In this document: positions 35,530 through 44,337 of the stretch, piece by piece
Numbering within the stretch: position 1 is the first letter of the stretch
Layout: every line of letters begins with the position of its first letter
NCBI RefSeq assembly: GCF_021404545.1
Contig: NZ_JAAWWD010000004.1
Coordinates: forward strand, 62,001 to 126,000
From: Aestuariivita sp.
GTDB taxonomy: Bacteria > Pseudomonadota > Alphaproteobacteria > Rhodobacterales > Rhodobacteraceae
Length of the DNA stretch: 64,000 nucleotides
Direction of reading: 5' to 3'
Translations under genes and position numbers: made by a program
Notes under the pieces: generated by a model
The model's database searches: none
What the model was told of the DNA's origin: nothing
What the model saw: only the letters and a program-made list of their open reading frames with translations

Positions 35530-35901
35530 TTATGCCTCGGCTGCAAGCTTCTCGACCTCGTCCAGCAGGATCGGAACCCCCATCGACATGGAATGGACCC
35601 CCATGATCGAGGCCAGCTGGATCACCTCAAGGATCTCTTCCTTGGTTGCTCCGGCTTGCAGCGCGTTTTGCATATGCCGACGTATACCGGAGGGCCACAG
35701 ATGCGTTGTTGCGACATTGATCGCGATAAAGATCAGTTCTCTATACTTTTTTGGCAGCGGCCCACTTTGCGGGACGGCACGAAAGGCCAGGAACGCTTCC
35801 AGATAGTCGGGATCAAGCGCGGCCAATGTGTCCCAGAACGGGTTCCAATCTCCGGTTGCGCGCTGGGCCTGCGTTGCGGGATAGCGTTCTTGCGGTGTCA
35901 C
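35530..35901 (-). CDS. Carboxymuconolactone decarboxylase (AhpD-fold) family protein
   Basis: 123 aa if GTG 35901 is used. That start has GGAGG 8 nt upstream and lies 4 nt after the restored stop of the ThDP-enzyme gene (35906), which decides the choice; earlier in-frame codons belong to that neighbour. The fold is recognised from KYRELIFIAINVAT and IRRHMQNALQAGATKEEILEVI, whose His matches the gamma-carboxymuconolactone decarboxylase pattern; the CxxC pair of AhpD is absent. It is the only apparently intact member of the decaying operon upstream. Confidence 0.75.
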   Translation of the reverse strand: MTPQERYPATQAQRATGDWNPFWDTLAALDPDYLEAFLAFRAVPQSGPLPKKYRELIFIAINVATTHLWPSGIRRHMQNALQAGATKEEILEVIQLASIMGVHSMSMGVPILLDEVEKLAAEA

Positions 35902-35905
35902 GTCC

Positions 35906-37500
35906 TCATCCTCCACGTTGTTTGAAGCTGTCACGCCGAAACGAATACAGCGCCGTCGGATCCACCTGTACATCGATCACTGCGGGTTTTTCGCAGGCCA
36001 ATGCTGCCTCTATGGCTCGGCCATCTCAGCCAGGGTCTGCGCGCGGTATCCTTTCGCACCGTACAGCTCGGCTAGCGTGTCAAAGGGCGGGCTGGAGATA
36101 TCCGCGCCGATATAGCGCTCTGCGAAACAGTCGCGCTGATAGGCCTTTTCGGCGCCCCAACAGCCGTTATTCATCACCACGGTGACCGAGTTGATGTTGT
36201 GATCGACTGCGGTCGACAGCTCGGACACGGTCATGCCAAACCCGCCATCGCCCATCAGGCTGATAACCGGCCGGTCGGGCATCGCCAGTTTCACCCCCAG
36301 GCCCGCCGCAAAGGAAAACCCGACCAGTCCGAAATCAAGCGGCGTAAAAAGGCGCTGGGGATGCCAATAACTCAGCGCGTCAGTGGCTTGCAGGCACAGC
36401 GTGCCGGCATCCATCGTTACGGCTGCGTCTTTCGGCAATACGTCCTGTAGCGTCTTGAACAGGCCGGAAGGCTGGATCGGCAGGATATCGACCTGTGCGT
36501 CGGCATCACGTTTGGCCAGATAGGCGTGCCGTTCGGATCTATACGTCTCTGTCCAACTATCGGCCTCGGCCCGGCGGCCGAGCGTCTTGGCCTCTGCGAC
36601 CAGTTGGTCGGCAACGGTGGGCGCATCCGCGAGGATACCCATGGTAAGCGGAAAGTAGCGCCCTATGGCCGTCGGCTCCTGCTCGACATGGATGATTTGC
36701 GCGTCCCGGTTGATGTTGTCATAGCTATGGAACGTAGCGTTAAAGCCGTTACGCGTGCCCAATCCGAGGATCACGTCGGCCTCTTTGACCAGCCGTGTGG
36801 CCACGGGATTGCCCCGCGGCCCCATATGGTCGGCATTGAGCGGATGACCAAAGGGCACCGCGTCGCCATGCCCGGGAGAGGAAACGACCGGCGTATTGAA
36901 GGCCTCGGCCAGGGCCATGGCGTTGTCCCCGGTGCCGGTGGTTTTGGTGGCGCCGCCGACCATGATGACGGGGCGCGTCGCCTCGGCCAACATTCGCGCC
37001 GCCTTGGCGATGGTCTGGGCGGTGGCGGCCATGGCTGTGACCGGGCGGTAGGTTTCAGGGGTCTGCATCGGTCCGAAATCGGCCTGGCCCGACAACACGT
37101 CCCGGGGCGGGTTCAACTGGGTGGGGCCTTTTCGGGGTGTATGAGCGACGCGAAAGGCCTCGCGCATCATCTCGGGGACCTGGTCGGCGCTTGTCGCGGT
37201 CCAGGTCTTCTTGGTGACCGGAGTAAACAGCGCCTGTTGATCGAGCTCCTGAAACGCGTCGCGATAGACATGGCCCGAGGCCAGCGCCCCCGCGATCGAG
37301 ACAAGCGGCGTATACGCGGCCTTGGCCTGGTCCAATCCGGTGACCAGGTTCGTGGCGCCAGGGCCGTTTTGCCCCGCTAGAACAACACCGGTCCGCCCGG
37401 ATGCACGGGCATAGCCATGCCATATGCTCCCCGTGCGTTCGTCATGCACACCGATCAGGGTGATCTCCCTGGCCTCGTAGAGCGTGTCGAACATCTCCAT
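35906..37500 (-). pseudogene. ThDP-dependent acetolactate synthase-like enzyme, N-truncated and frameshifted
   Basis: Most of a ThDP enzyme is present: the catalytic Glu region (HDERTGSIWHGYARASG), the central domain and GDGGFGMTVSEL...NNGCWG, the diphosphate/Mg binding region. Two lesions are visible. The first ~35 residues normally preceding MFDTLYEA are missing. At about 36012-36018 the frame hits TAG, while the next frame continues with IEAALACEKPAVIDVQVDP, the normal family C-terminus, to a stop at 35906. Restoring one base rejoins the two. The gene probably once supplied a decarboxylase or carboligase of the operon. A sequencing error could mimic the frameshift but not the missing N-terminus. 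Confidence 0.8.
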
Positions 37501-37502
37501 CG

Positions 37503-37775
37503 TGGCTGATCCTCACCCCGTTCATGCGGCGAATTGAGAATGACCAGGGCAGAGACCCGGTCCGGGTGATCCATCGCACAGCGCCGATTGATCATTCCAC
37601 CCAATGAAAACCAGACCAGCGCCGCGCGCGGGTTCTCAACATGCCCGCGGCCGAACCAGGGGTTCTTGACGATCACCATTGCCGCGACCAGAAGGGTCGG
37701 GATCTCAACCGGTTTCCATACTTCCAGATGGGTGGTTTGTTGCCACAAAAGCGTGCGGTGAATTTCAACTGACAT
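37503..37775 (-). pseudogene. Chimeric remnant: DUF1185-like N-terminus joined to an alpha/beta-hydrolase fragment
   Basis: One short frame contains two unrelated pieces. Residues 1-~50 (VEIHRTLLWQQTT... AAMVIVKNPWFGRG) resemble the N-terminus of the 'amino acid synthesis' DUF1185 family. Residues ~53-92 (VWFSLGGMINRR, MDHPDRVSALVILNSPHERG) are the nucleophile-elbow region of an alpha/beta-hydrolase. The frame then runs out of phase into the ThDP gene. This pattern is best explained by successive deletions that joined three genes. The DUF1185 match is from memory of the family and less certain than the hydrolase part. Confidence 0.65.
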
Positions 37776-38000
37776 TGCTGAACGTCTTTATTGGATCACT
37801 ATGTGAAAGAGGTCGCGATGGATCGGTCAGCCACAGCCGCCCTTGTTTGTCTTCTTGCCCGCTCCCGCGGTTCAGGCGTCGCTCAGGCACAGCCCTGATC
37901 GGACGCGTGTCCCTGAACGCCGCAGGCCAAGGCGGGAGCGCGCCCAGACCTGGGACCGGTTATGGGCCCAGATCCGGACGCGCGGTGGATGTGCCCGCGT
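37776..38000. other. Non-coding remnant between pseudogenes
   Basis: No gene is supported. A plus-strand ATG at 37818 starts a signal-peptide-like stretch (ATAALVCLLA) that stops after about 26 codons, with an alternative frame continuing; I treat this as chance or debris. Confidence 0.4.
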
Positions 38001-38942
38001 CTAGATGGCCCCGATTTCCCGAAAATAGCGTTCGGCACCCGGATGCATCGGGACACCATAAAGCTTGGAGCGAAGCTCGGGCGTCATGCCATTGAAGCTG
38101 GTGTTGGTCTCCTGCAAGGCGCCGACGTTCTCCCAGAACGCTTTGGTAAACTGATAGATCAGCTCCTCATCGGCGTTTTCATCGGTAAAGATCACCTGCG
38201 CCAGGCCAAAGGTTTTGACCGCCTGATCCTGTCCGTTATACCTCCCGGCCGGGATCTCGTAAGGCATCAGCAGGCGGTGGTATTCGTCGTTCATTTTGAC
38301 CACGACCTCTGCGGGTACATCCAGATAGCGGATCGGGATGGTTGTCGGCAGGCGCTGGGCATTGCCAAGCCCCAGCTGGAAAACATGCGCGCCGCCGACA
38401 AACACGCCGTTCTGGATCTCGTCAAAGACTTGACCGGTCGCGACTTGTCCGGCATCGAAGGAGGATAACGGGATATCGGCCGCCTCCAGCATCGTCAGGT
38501 TCATCCCATGGGTGAAACTGGAGGGAATGTTGATGTTGAACGGATGCCCCTTGATCTCGTCCAGAGAGGTGATGCCGCTGTCTTGGCGCACAAACGGGTT
38601 CTGGGACACGGTCCCGAAGCTAAAGACATAGCGCAACCGCTTGAAATCCTCGGCCATCGGCGACTCGCCATATTACCCACGCTGGTTATAGGCGAAATTA
38701 AGCGTGATCGGCGTGTTGAGTGCCAGGTCGACCTTGTCGGTCAGAACCAGCCCAAGGTTGTCGCGGTATCCGCCAGTGGTTTGCACCGAGTACCGGATGC
38801 CATCCTGGGATTTGTTGGCCACATCGGCCATTTGCGCCCCGTTTATGTATGGTCCGGACCCTGAGCCGCTCGCCCCGATCAAGGCCTGCTGCTGCGCTTG
38901 CGCAGCACCAAAGGCCAGTGCCAAGACCAATCCTGTAACCCA
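38001..38942 (-). pseudogene. TAXI-type TRAP solute-binding protein, interrupted and fused to permease remnant
   Basis: A nearly complete TAXI receptor is read from a partial signal peptide (TGLVLALAFGAAQAQ) through LIGASGSGSGPYINGAQMAD to PMHPGAERYF. An in-frame TAA at 38673-38675 splits it (AYNQRG-stop-YGESPMAEDF), with no change of frame on either side. Its 5' end, before the signal peptide core, is replaced by the TRAP permease, so there is no start codon of its own. The protein cannot be made normally. Loss by deletion plus nonsense change is the simplest reading. Confidence 0.82.
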
Positions 38943-39875
38943 ATAAAGCGAGAGATAACAGAGAAAGGCCGGGATGATCGCCGCAACCGCGATCGTCGCA
39001 TAGGAAATCCCGGTGATCTGAGCCATGATGAAGGCCGAGGTCCCGATGATTGGCGGAACCAACTGGGCGCCTTCCGATGTGTTGGTCTCGACTGCTGCGG
39101 CGGCATGGCGCTTAAAGCCCGTCTTGACCATCAGCGGGATGGTGAACGATCCGGTCGCCACGACATTCCCGACCGAGCTGCCAACAATGGTGCCCAACCC
39201 TGCAGAGGCTGCCATGGCGCCTTTTGCGGCGGCGCCGGTTTGGCGACCCGGCCCGGCATTCGCCAGCTTCATGATAAAATCGCCGGTCTTGGTGGCCTGC
39301 AACGTGGCTCCGAACATCATGAACATGAACAGATAGGTCGCGGCGACCTTCAAACCGGTGCCAAAGACGCCTTCGCTTGTATAGGCTACGATGTAGGTGA
39401 AGCGCTGCACATCCATCCCGGCATGAGAAAACACGCCCGGCAAACTGTCTCCGAACAGCATATAGGCGCAGCTTGCCAGCCCCGGCAACGCCAGGACAAC
39501 GGACTACCGCCTCGACGCCTCCAGTGCGACGGCCACCAGGATCAGCCCAATCAGCACGTCAAGCTGCGTCAGATAGGTGGATCCCCACAGGTTCAACAGC
39601 CGCTCACAGCCGATGATGATATAAAGCAGACTGCCGACAGCGGCGCAGGTGACCAGGATATCGACCGCCCATTGTATCGCCTTGATCCTTGGGTCATGCG
39701 ATCTGATCTGCCTCAGAAACGCAATGGACAGCGTCGCGGCGGCGAAGATCGCCAGATGTACAGCGGTGGTCTTGTAAGGTCCGAACAACGTGCCATGGGC
39801 CATATAGGCAAAAAGCCCAAAGCCCACTGTGCGCAGAATACCTGTCGGGATTTGGTCCGCTGGGCCGTCTTGCAT
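38943..39875 (-). pseudogene. TRAP transporter fused permease, C-terminal half deleted, in-frame stop
   Basis: The N-terminal 123 codons (start ATG 39875 after GAGGAGGGA) are followed by an in-frame TAG at 39504-39506 (EASRR-stop-SVVLALPG), after which the same frame continues through SGSSVGNVVATGSFTIPLM and GTSAFIMAQITGISY to about 38943, where the TAXI signal peptide begins. By comparison with the intact 627-aa paralogue at 44338-46221, roughly the second half is missing. The whole stretch 38001-39875 is one reading frame broken only by two stop codons, which points to recent decay. Confidence 0.82.
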
Positions 39876-39879
39876 CGAC

Positions 39880-40574
39880 CTATCCCTCCTCAAGCCGGTC
39901 AAGCAGCGCATCCCGTGCCGACAGGATATGTGCCTGGCTGGCCGCGCGGGCCTTGCGGGTGTCGCGCTGTGCAATGGCAGAGGTCAATGCACCCATTTCC
40001 GCGATCGAATCGGTTCGCCTGCGCTCATCCGCCAGCAGCTGATTGCGCATCAGCCCGATCTTGTCGGTAACGCCATTAGAGCGCGTTGAATCTCGACATT
40101 GCGGCAACCGGTAAACAGGACATCATAGTAGCGTTTCTTGGCGCTCCAGATTTGCCTCATGTCATGCTGTGCATAGCAGGTTTCGATAACGTGGAATGCC
40201 TCCCGAAGCTCCACGATTTCCGCATCGCTGGCGCGTGCGACAAAGAGTTCGGCTGCAAAAGTCTCGATGGCGTATCTCAACTCGAAGATCTCGACGATGT
40301 TGCGGGCGCTCAGGTCCACCACCGAAAAACCGCTGTAGGATCGCCGCTGCACCAACCCGTCGCGTTCAAGATGAACCAGGGCCTCCCTGACGATTGACCG
40401 GCTGGCGCCGGTCAGCAGGCAAAGCTCACGCTCGATCAGTTTTTGGCCAGCCGCGAATGCGCCGAACGGGATGGCATGGCGCAGGCGCGCATGGGTCCGG
40501 TTCTTGAGCGTATCGGCAGGCTTGCCGCTCTCGGCATCCTCGATGGGTGCGGTGTTCAAGAGGGGGTTGGAAAT
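39880..40574 (-). pseudogene. GntR-family (FadR/FCD) regulator, frameshifted
   Basis: The HTH (LIERELCLLTGASRSIVREALVHLERDGL, core TGASRSIVREAL) and most of the FCD domain are present, then the frame ends at ~40050 after RALMALPTRSG. The next frame continues with NGVTDKIGLMRNQLLADERRR... and RKARAASQAHILSARDAL, the expected FCD end, to a stop at 39880 that abuts the permease start. One missing base near 40078 explains this. The best ribosome binding site (GGAGGAG near 40585) is followed by ATT at 40574, not ATG, so the start may also be damaged; no ATG or GTG lies between it and the HTH. Confidence 0.72.
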
Positions 40575-40620
40575 CGCGGGCTCCTCCGGGTGTTGGTGGC
40601 CAGCGTCTCTGCGCCGTTTC

Positions 40621-40632
40621 TTTGTATACAAA
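40621..40632. promoter_or_regulatory. Perfect palindrome TTTGTATACAAA, likely GntR operator
   Basis: A 12-bp perfect palindrome about 46 bp upstream of the putative GntR start. TTGTATACAA-type sites are common for FCD-type GntR regulators, so it is probably the former autoregulatory site of the decaying operon. Confidence 0.5.
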
Positions 40633-40685
40633 AAATATATAGAATCATCAGATTTCATAAGTTTCCAATGTACTCCCCAAAGCAC

Positions 40686-40998
40686 ATCTGAATGTTACCC
40701 ATTTTGTTCTACAATCTGATGAAGTGTCGCGAAACGCTGCTACGTTCCTCAAGTCCTGCCGGGATCTGGCGCGCGCGTCGGTCATTGCTGTATGGTGCGA
40801 TGGGCGCGGCGGTCGGGGATGCGACATCGAACGGGTCCCTCATGCCGCCCCGTGTCGCGGCACGCTTCGGCAGGCAATCGCAAGGGTCTGCTGTTTGCGT
40901 CCGCGCAAACGCGCCGCAATCATCCTCACAGGTAACGTGCTGAGGGTGGGGCGATTTTTGTCTGGATCCGGATATCGGGATCCGGTGGGGGCGATCGG
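40686..40998. other. Intergenic stretch without a gene
   Basis: About 310 bp upstream of the GntR remnant and downstream of the LysR gene that ends at 40999. I see no gene. GGATCC repeated on both sides of GATATC near 40971-40990 gives a small symmetric structure that might help end the LysR transcript. Confidence 0.4.
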
Positions 40999-41856
40999 TT
41001 ACAGCGCTTGCCAGAACGCTTCGACCGCAGGGCTGAAACGGCCTTGCGCCCCTGCGATCTTGCGCAGCTCGCGCCGTGTCGCCGGGTCCTGGGGCACGAT
41101 GAACTCCAACTGACCGTCCTGCGGGTTCACCGCGCTTCGCGGCAGGATCGTTGCGCCAATCCCAAAGCTTACGAACGACAGCAACGCGATGGTATTGCGG
41201 GCCTCCAGATTGCAGGTCCGCAGGGCGGTGGTCACGGTCGGATGCTGCACCAGGTGGCAGAGCGGGTTTGCAATAAGCCCCTCCAGGGTCAAGAGCTCCC
41301 ATGACGGTGCATCGCAGCCCTGAGCGGCACGCGAGATCGGACCGCCAGTGCGGCAGACAATGCCCAGATCATCTTCGAGGATGGGAACGCCCTCCGCCGT
41401 GCCGCTGGTGGCGGAAATGATGCCGATATCGGCTTCGTCCATCATGATCCGCCGGAGCGCCTCTTGGGTGTCGACATCGCTGATCTCAAGCCGGACCTCA
41501 GGCCGCTCGACCCGGAACATTGCCACGATGCTGGGCAGTACCGCAATCGCAGCCGATGGGATGGCCGCGATCCGCACGGTCCCGGCCAGAGACGCGGCAT
41601 GACGCCGAATGGCATCGACGCTGCGGCCAAAGGCGTCTGTCGCCCGGTTGCTTTCGTCCAGCACATGTTGGCCCAGCGGTGTCAGCCGGTTCTTGCGGTC
41701 AGTCTCAAAAAGCGGCGCGCCGATCTCTTCCTCCAACTGGGCAAGCATCATCGAGACAGCCGAGGGGGTCCGTCCCAAAGCACCGCCCGCGCCCGCGAGG
41801 CTGCCTTTTTCGGCGACAGTCCGAAAGACCCGCAACATTTCAAACTTGATTGCCAT
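40999..41856 (-). CDS. LysR-family transcriptional regulator
   Basis: 285 aa. The HTH is at about 5-62 (GSLAGAGGALGRTPSAVSMMLAQLEEEIG) and the effector domain contains VRIAAIPSAAIAVLPSIV, very like the corresponding part of the LysR proteins at 42148 and 49377. ATG 41856 is preceded by a weak GGGTGAA. It is divergent from the LysR gene at 42148 with about 290 bp between. It might regulate the decaying operon or the TAXI-TRAP unit. Confidence 0.85.
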   Translation of the reverse strand: MAIKFEMLRVFRTVAEKGSLAGAGGALGRTPSAVSMMLAQLEEEIGAPLFETDRKNRLTPLGQHVLDESNRATDAFGRSVDAIRRHAASLAGTVRIAAIPSAAIAVLPSIVAMFRVERPEVRLEISDVDTQEALRRIMMDEADIGIISATSGTAEGVPILEDDLGIVCRTGGPISRAAQGCDAPSWELLTLEGLIANPLCHLVQHPTVTTALRTCNLEARNTIALLSFVSFGIGATILPRSAVNPQDGQLEFIVPQDPATRRELRKIAGAQGRFSPAVEAFWQAL

Positions 41857-42147
41857 TTCACCCGTGCTGAAATTCGATCTATGGCTTCGAGCTTGCCTTA
41901 AAGGCAGCGGCGGGTCCAGCCTTTGCATGCCCAAAACCTGTGCGCCCTTTGCCTGGCGCGCCCAACATCGGAGCGTTGCGACAAGGTGGGAGACAGGCCG
42001 AAGTACCGCGCTCGGGCAGAGCGACGGCACTCCTCGGCCCTTGCATCCGCGATCAGCCAAGGCGTAGCGTGCAGCGCATATGCCCAGGCGATTGCGGGCG
42101 ATCCCGGATCCGAAATCGACGGAGTTTGGCCGGTAGGGGGATATGAC

Positions 42148-43053
42148 GTGAAGATAACGCTGACCCATCTGCGGGCCTTTGTCGCGGTCTCCCGCGAGGG
42201 GTCGTTTACCCGGGCGGCCAAGGTCCTCGACACGTCGCAGCCTTCGGTCACGACCGCGATCAAACAGCTTGAGGAGGCTCTTGACCTCACGCTGTTCGAC
42301 CGCACCACGAAGGTGCTTCGTCTGACCGAGGCGAGCGCGATGTTCCTGCCCGGTATCGAACGGCTTTTACACGAGTTGGACTCGACCCTGTCGGATTTCC
42401 GGTCGGTGGCCGATGGCACCCAGGGCCGCGTCGCGGTTGCGGTCCTGCCGTCGATTGCAACGAACGTCCTGCCCGAGGCGATCCGGACGTTTTCCGCTGC
42501 GTTCCCGAAAATCCGGATGTCCCTGCGCGACGACAACTCAACCGGCGTTCGCGAGCGGGTTCTGAACGGCGAGGTCGATTTGGGTGTTGCCGGCAGGATG
42601 GAGGACTATGACGGGCTGGAATTCGAGCCGCTGCTGCGCGATCCCTTCGGGGCGGTGGTGCATAAGACCCATCCCCTGGCGCAAGACAGCCGACCGTTGG
42701 GCTGGACGGATCTGGACGGATATCCGTTCATCTCCTTTGCGTCGGATACCGGGATCCGGCCCATTCTGGGCACGTTGCGCGATGTCCCCGACAACATCAC
42801 ATCGCCTTGGGTCGAGGTTTCCAACATCGCAACGGTCTTGTCGCTTCTCAAGACCAACCAGGGTATCGCGGCCCTGCCGCAGATGTCGGTCAACCCGATT
42901 GAAAATGACGTGGTGTTCAGGACACTTCTGAACCCGCCGCTGTTTCGGGAGCTGGGGCTGATTACGCGAAAAGGGCGGTCCCTTGCACCGGCGGCGCGGA
43001 ATTTCGTGGACCACCTGAATGCAGCCTTGCGACCGCAATGGGCGCGTGGGTGA
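42148..43053 (+). CDS. LysR-family transcriptional regulator
   Basis: 301 aa from GTG 42148, which has a GGGGG run 7 nt upstream; the open frame upstream has no LysR character. The HTH is near residues 4-62 (GSFTRAAKVLDTSQPSVTTAIKQLEE, core SQPSVTTAIKQLE) and the effector domain follows. It lies directly upstream of the TAXI binding-protein gene on the same strand, and an ATC-N9-GAT site sits between them, so it probably controls the transporter. Confidence 0.87.
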   Translation: MKITLTHLRAFVAVSREGSFTRAAKVLDTSQPSVTTAIKQLEEALDLTLFDRTTKVLRLTEASAMFLPGIERLLHELDSTLSDFRSVADGTQGRVAVAVLPSIATNVLPEAIRTFSAAFPKIRMSLRDDNSTGVRERVLNGEVDLGVAGRMEDYDGLEFEPLLRDPFGAVVHKTHPLAQDSRPLGWTDLDGYPFISFASDTGIRPILGTLRDVPDNITSPWVEVSNIATVLSLLKTNQGIAALPQMSVNPIENDVVFRTLLNPPLFRELGLITRKGRSLAPAARNFVDHLNAALRPQWARG

Positions 43054-43075
43054 CCTCGGATTGATCCGCATCGGC

Positions 43076-43092
43076 TATCGTTTTATTCGATA
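43076..43092. promoter_or_regulatory. LysR-type box upstream of TAXI transporter
   Basis: TATCG-N7-CGATA contains ATC-N9-GAT, the classical LysR-type binding pattern. It lies about 103 bp before the TAXI gene start and just after the LysR gene. Confidence 0.5.
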
Positions 43093-43194
43093 AGTGAATA
43101 AGTGCCCTGTTTTTATGTCCACAAAATATTGCTAAGGGTTGCAGGCACTGGAGTTCCCGCGCCTTCATGCGTCTTGAAAACAGGGAGACTCTGA

Positions 43195-44214
43195 ATGAAC
43201 CGTTTACTCAACCGCCGTTGCCTTCTGCGCGCCGCCACCGCAGCCGTTCTTGCAACCGCATCCATCTCGGTGGCCACCGCGTCCTTTGCCGAAGACCCGG
43301 CATTTCTCAATATCGGTGGTGGGCCGAGCGGGGGCACCTTTAATGTGGTGGCCACCGGGCTTGGCGATCTGATGCGCGACGAGTTCCCCCGCAGCATCGT
43401 GGGTGTTCAACCGGGGGGCTCCGGTCCCAATCTGTTGCGGGTTGCGGCGGGCGATGCCGATCTGGGCATCACATCCGCCAGCAATGCAACCGACGCCTGG
43501 GCCGGGCGGGATCCGGCCACGCCGGACAACCCGATCAAAAATGTGCGCGGGTTAATGACTTTTTTCCCCAGCGCTATTCAGATCTGGGTCGACGCGTCCT
43601 CTGATATCTACACAATCGAGGATCTGGTGGGCCGACAAATCAGCGCGGGCCAACCCGGACAGACATCCTGGAACGCGTTCAACAACCTTCTCGATGTGCA
43701 TGGCATGACGATTGAGGATCTCCAAGTAGATGGGGGACGGGTCCACCATCTAAGCTGGAGCGAGTCGCAAAACGCATTGCGCGATGGTCAGCTCGATGCT
43801 GTGATGTGGGTCGCGCTTTATCCCCACTCGACCGTGCTGGCCACAGAAACCGCCCGCGAGATCCGGGTGCTATCGCTGGATGAAGAGCGCGTTGCCGAAT
43901 ATCTTGAGCGGCATGGCGGCGGTTTTGAGAAGGTGACGCTTCCGGTTGGCCTCTATCAGGGACAGACCGAACCGGCAGTGTCTGTCGGAACCTCGACCTT
44001 TCTTTTTGCATCCGAGGATATGGCGGACGAGACCGCCTACCGGGTTACATCGGCCATCTGGAACAACCTGGAGCGCTTTCAGAGAACGCACGCCCTGCTC
44101 GATTACATCGATACCGACACAGCCGGTCGGGGGATGTTCGTGCCGATCCACCCAGGGGCTGCGCGGTTCTTTGAAGAACAGGGCATAGCGATGGACGCCC
44201 CTGTGTTGAACTGA
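43195..44214 (+). CDS. TAXI-family TRAP transporter solute-binding protein
   Basis: 339 aa. The signal peptide has an Arg-rich start (MNRLLNRRCLLRAATAA) and ends near ATASFAED. The mature protein has the TAXI hallmarks IGGGPSGGTFNVVATGL, QPGGSGPNLLRVAAGDADLG and the C-terminal VPIHPGAARFFEEQG. TAXI receptors feed single-chain TRAP permeases and bind small acids such as glutamate or other carboxylates. ATG follows CAGGGAGACTCTGA. The permease follows after a 123-bp gap that contains a strong hairpin. Confidence 0.92.
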   Translation: MNRLLNRRCLLRAATAAVLATASISVATASFAEDPAFLNIGGGPSGGTFNVVATGLGDLMRDEFPRSIVGVQPGGSGPNLLRVAAGDADLGITSASNATDAWAGRDPATPDNPIKNVRGLMTFFPSAIQIWVDASSDIYTIEDLVGRQISAGQPGQTSWNAFNNLLDVHGMTIEDLQVDGGRVHHLSWSESQNALRDGQLDAVMWVALYPHSTVLATETAREIRVLSLDEERVAEYLERHGGGFEKVTLPVGLYQGQTEPAVSVGTSTFLFASEDMADETAYRVTSAIWNNLERFQRTHALLDYIDTDTAGRGMFVPIHPGAARFFEEQGIAMDAPVLN

Positions 44215-44224
44215 TCGTCGTGCA

Positions 44225-44250
44225 GCGCGCGGGCGCCCATGCCCGCGCGC
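44225..44250 (+). terminator. Intercistronic GC hairpin in TAXI-TRAP operon
   Basis: A perfect 10-bp stem GCGCGCGGGC/GCCCGCGCGC with a 6-nt loop directly after the binding-protein stop. Without a T run it is more likely an RNA-stabilising or partial termination structure that keeps the binding protein in excess over the permease. Confidence 0.55.
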
Positions 44251-44337
44251 GGTGCCTTTGCGGTCCTGGCCTACCGGGTATCGCCCGGCGCGGCGCCGGA
44301 TAGCTGTCTGCCTGAGCTTGCGTGAAAGAACGAACCG

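Noticed and set aside
37818-37898. Short signal-peptide-like plus-strand frame between pseudogenes
   Set aside because: Only about 26 codons with no continuation; not enough to call a gene.
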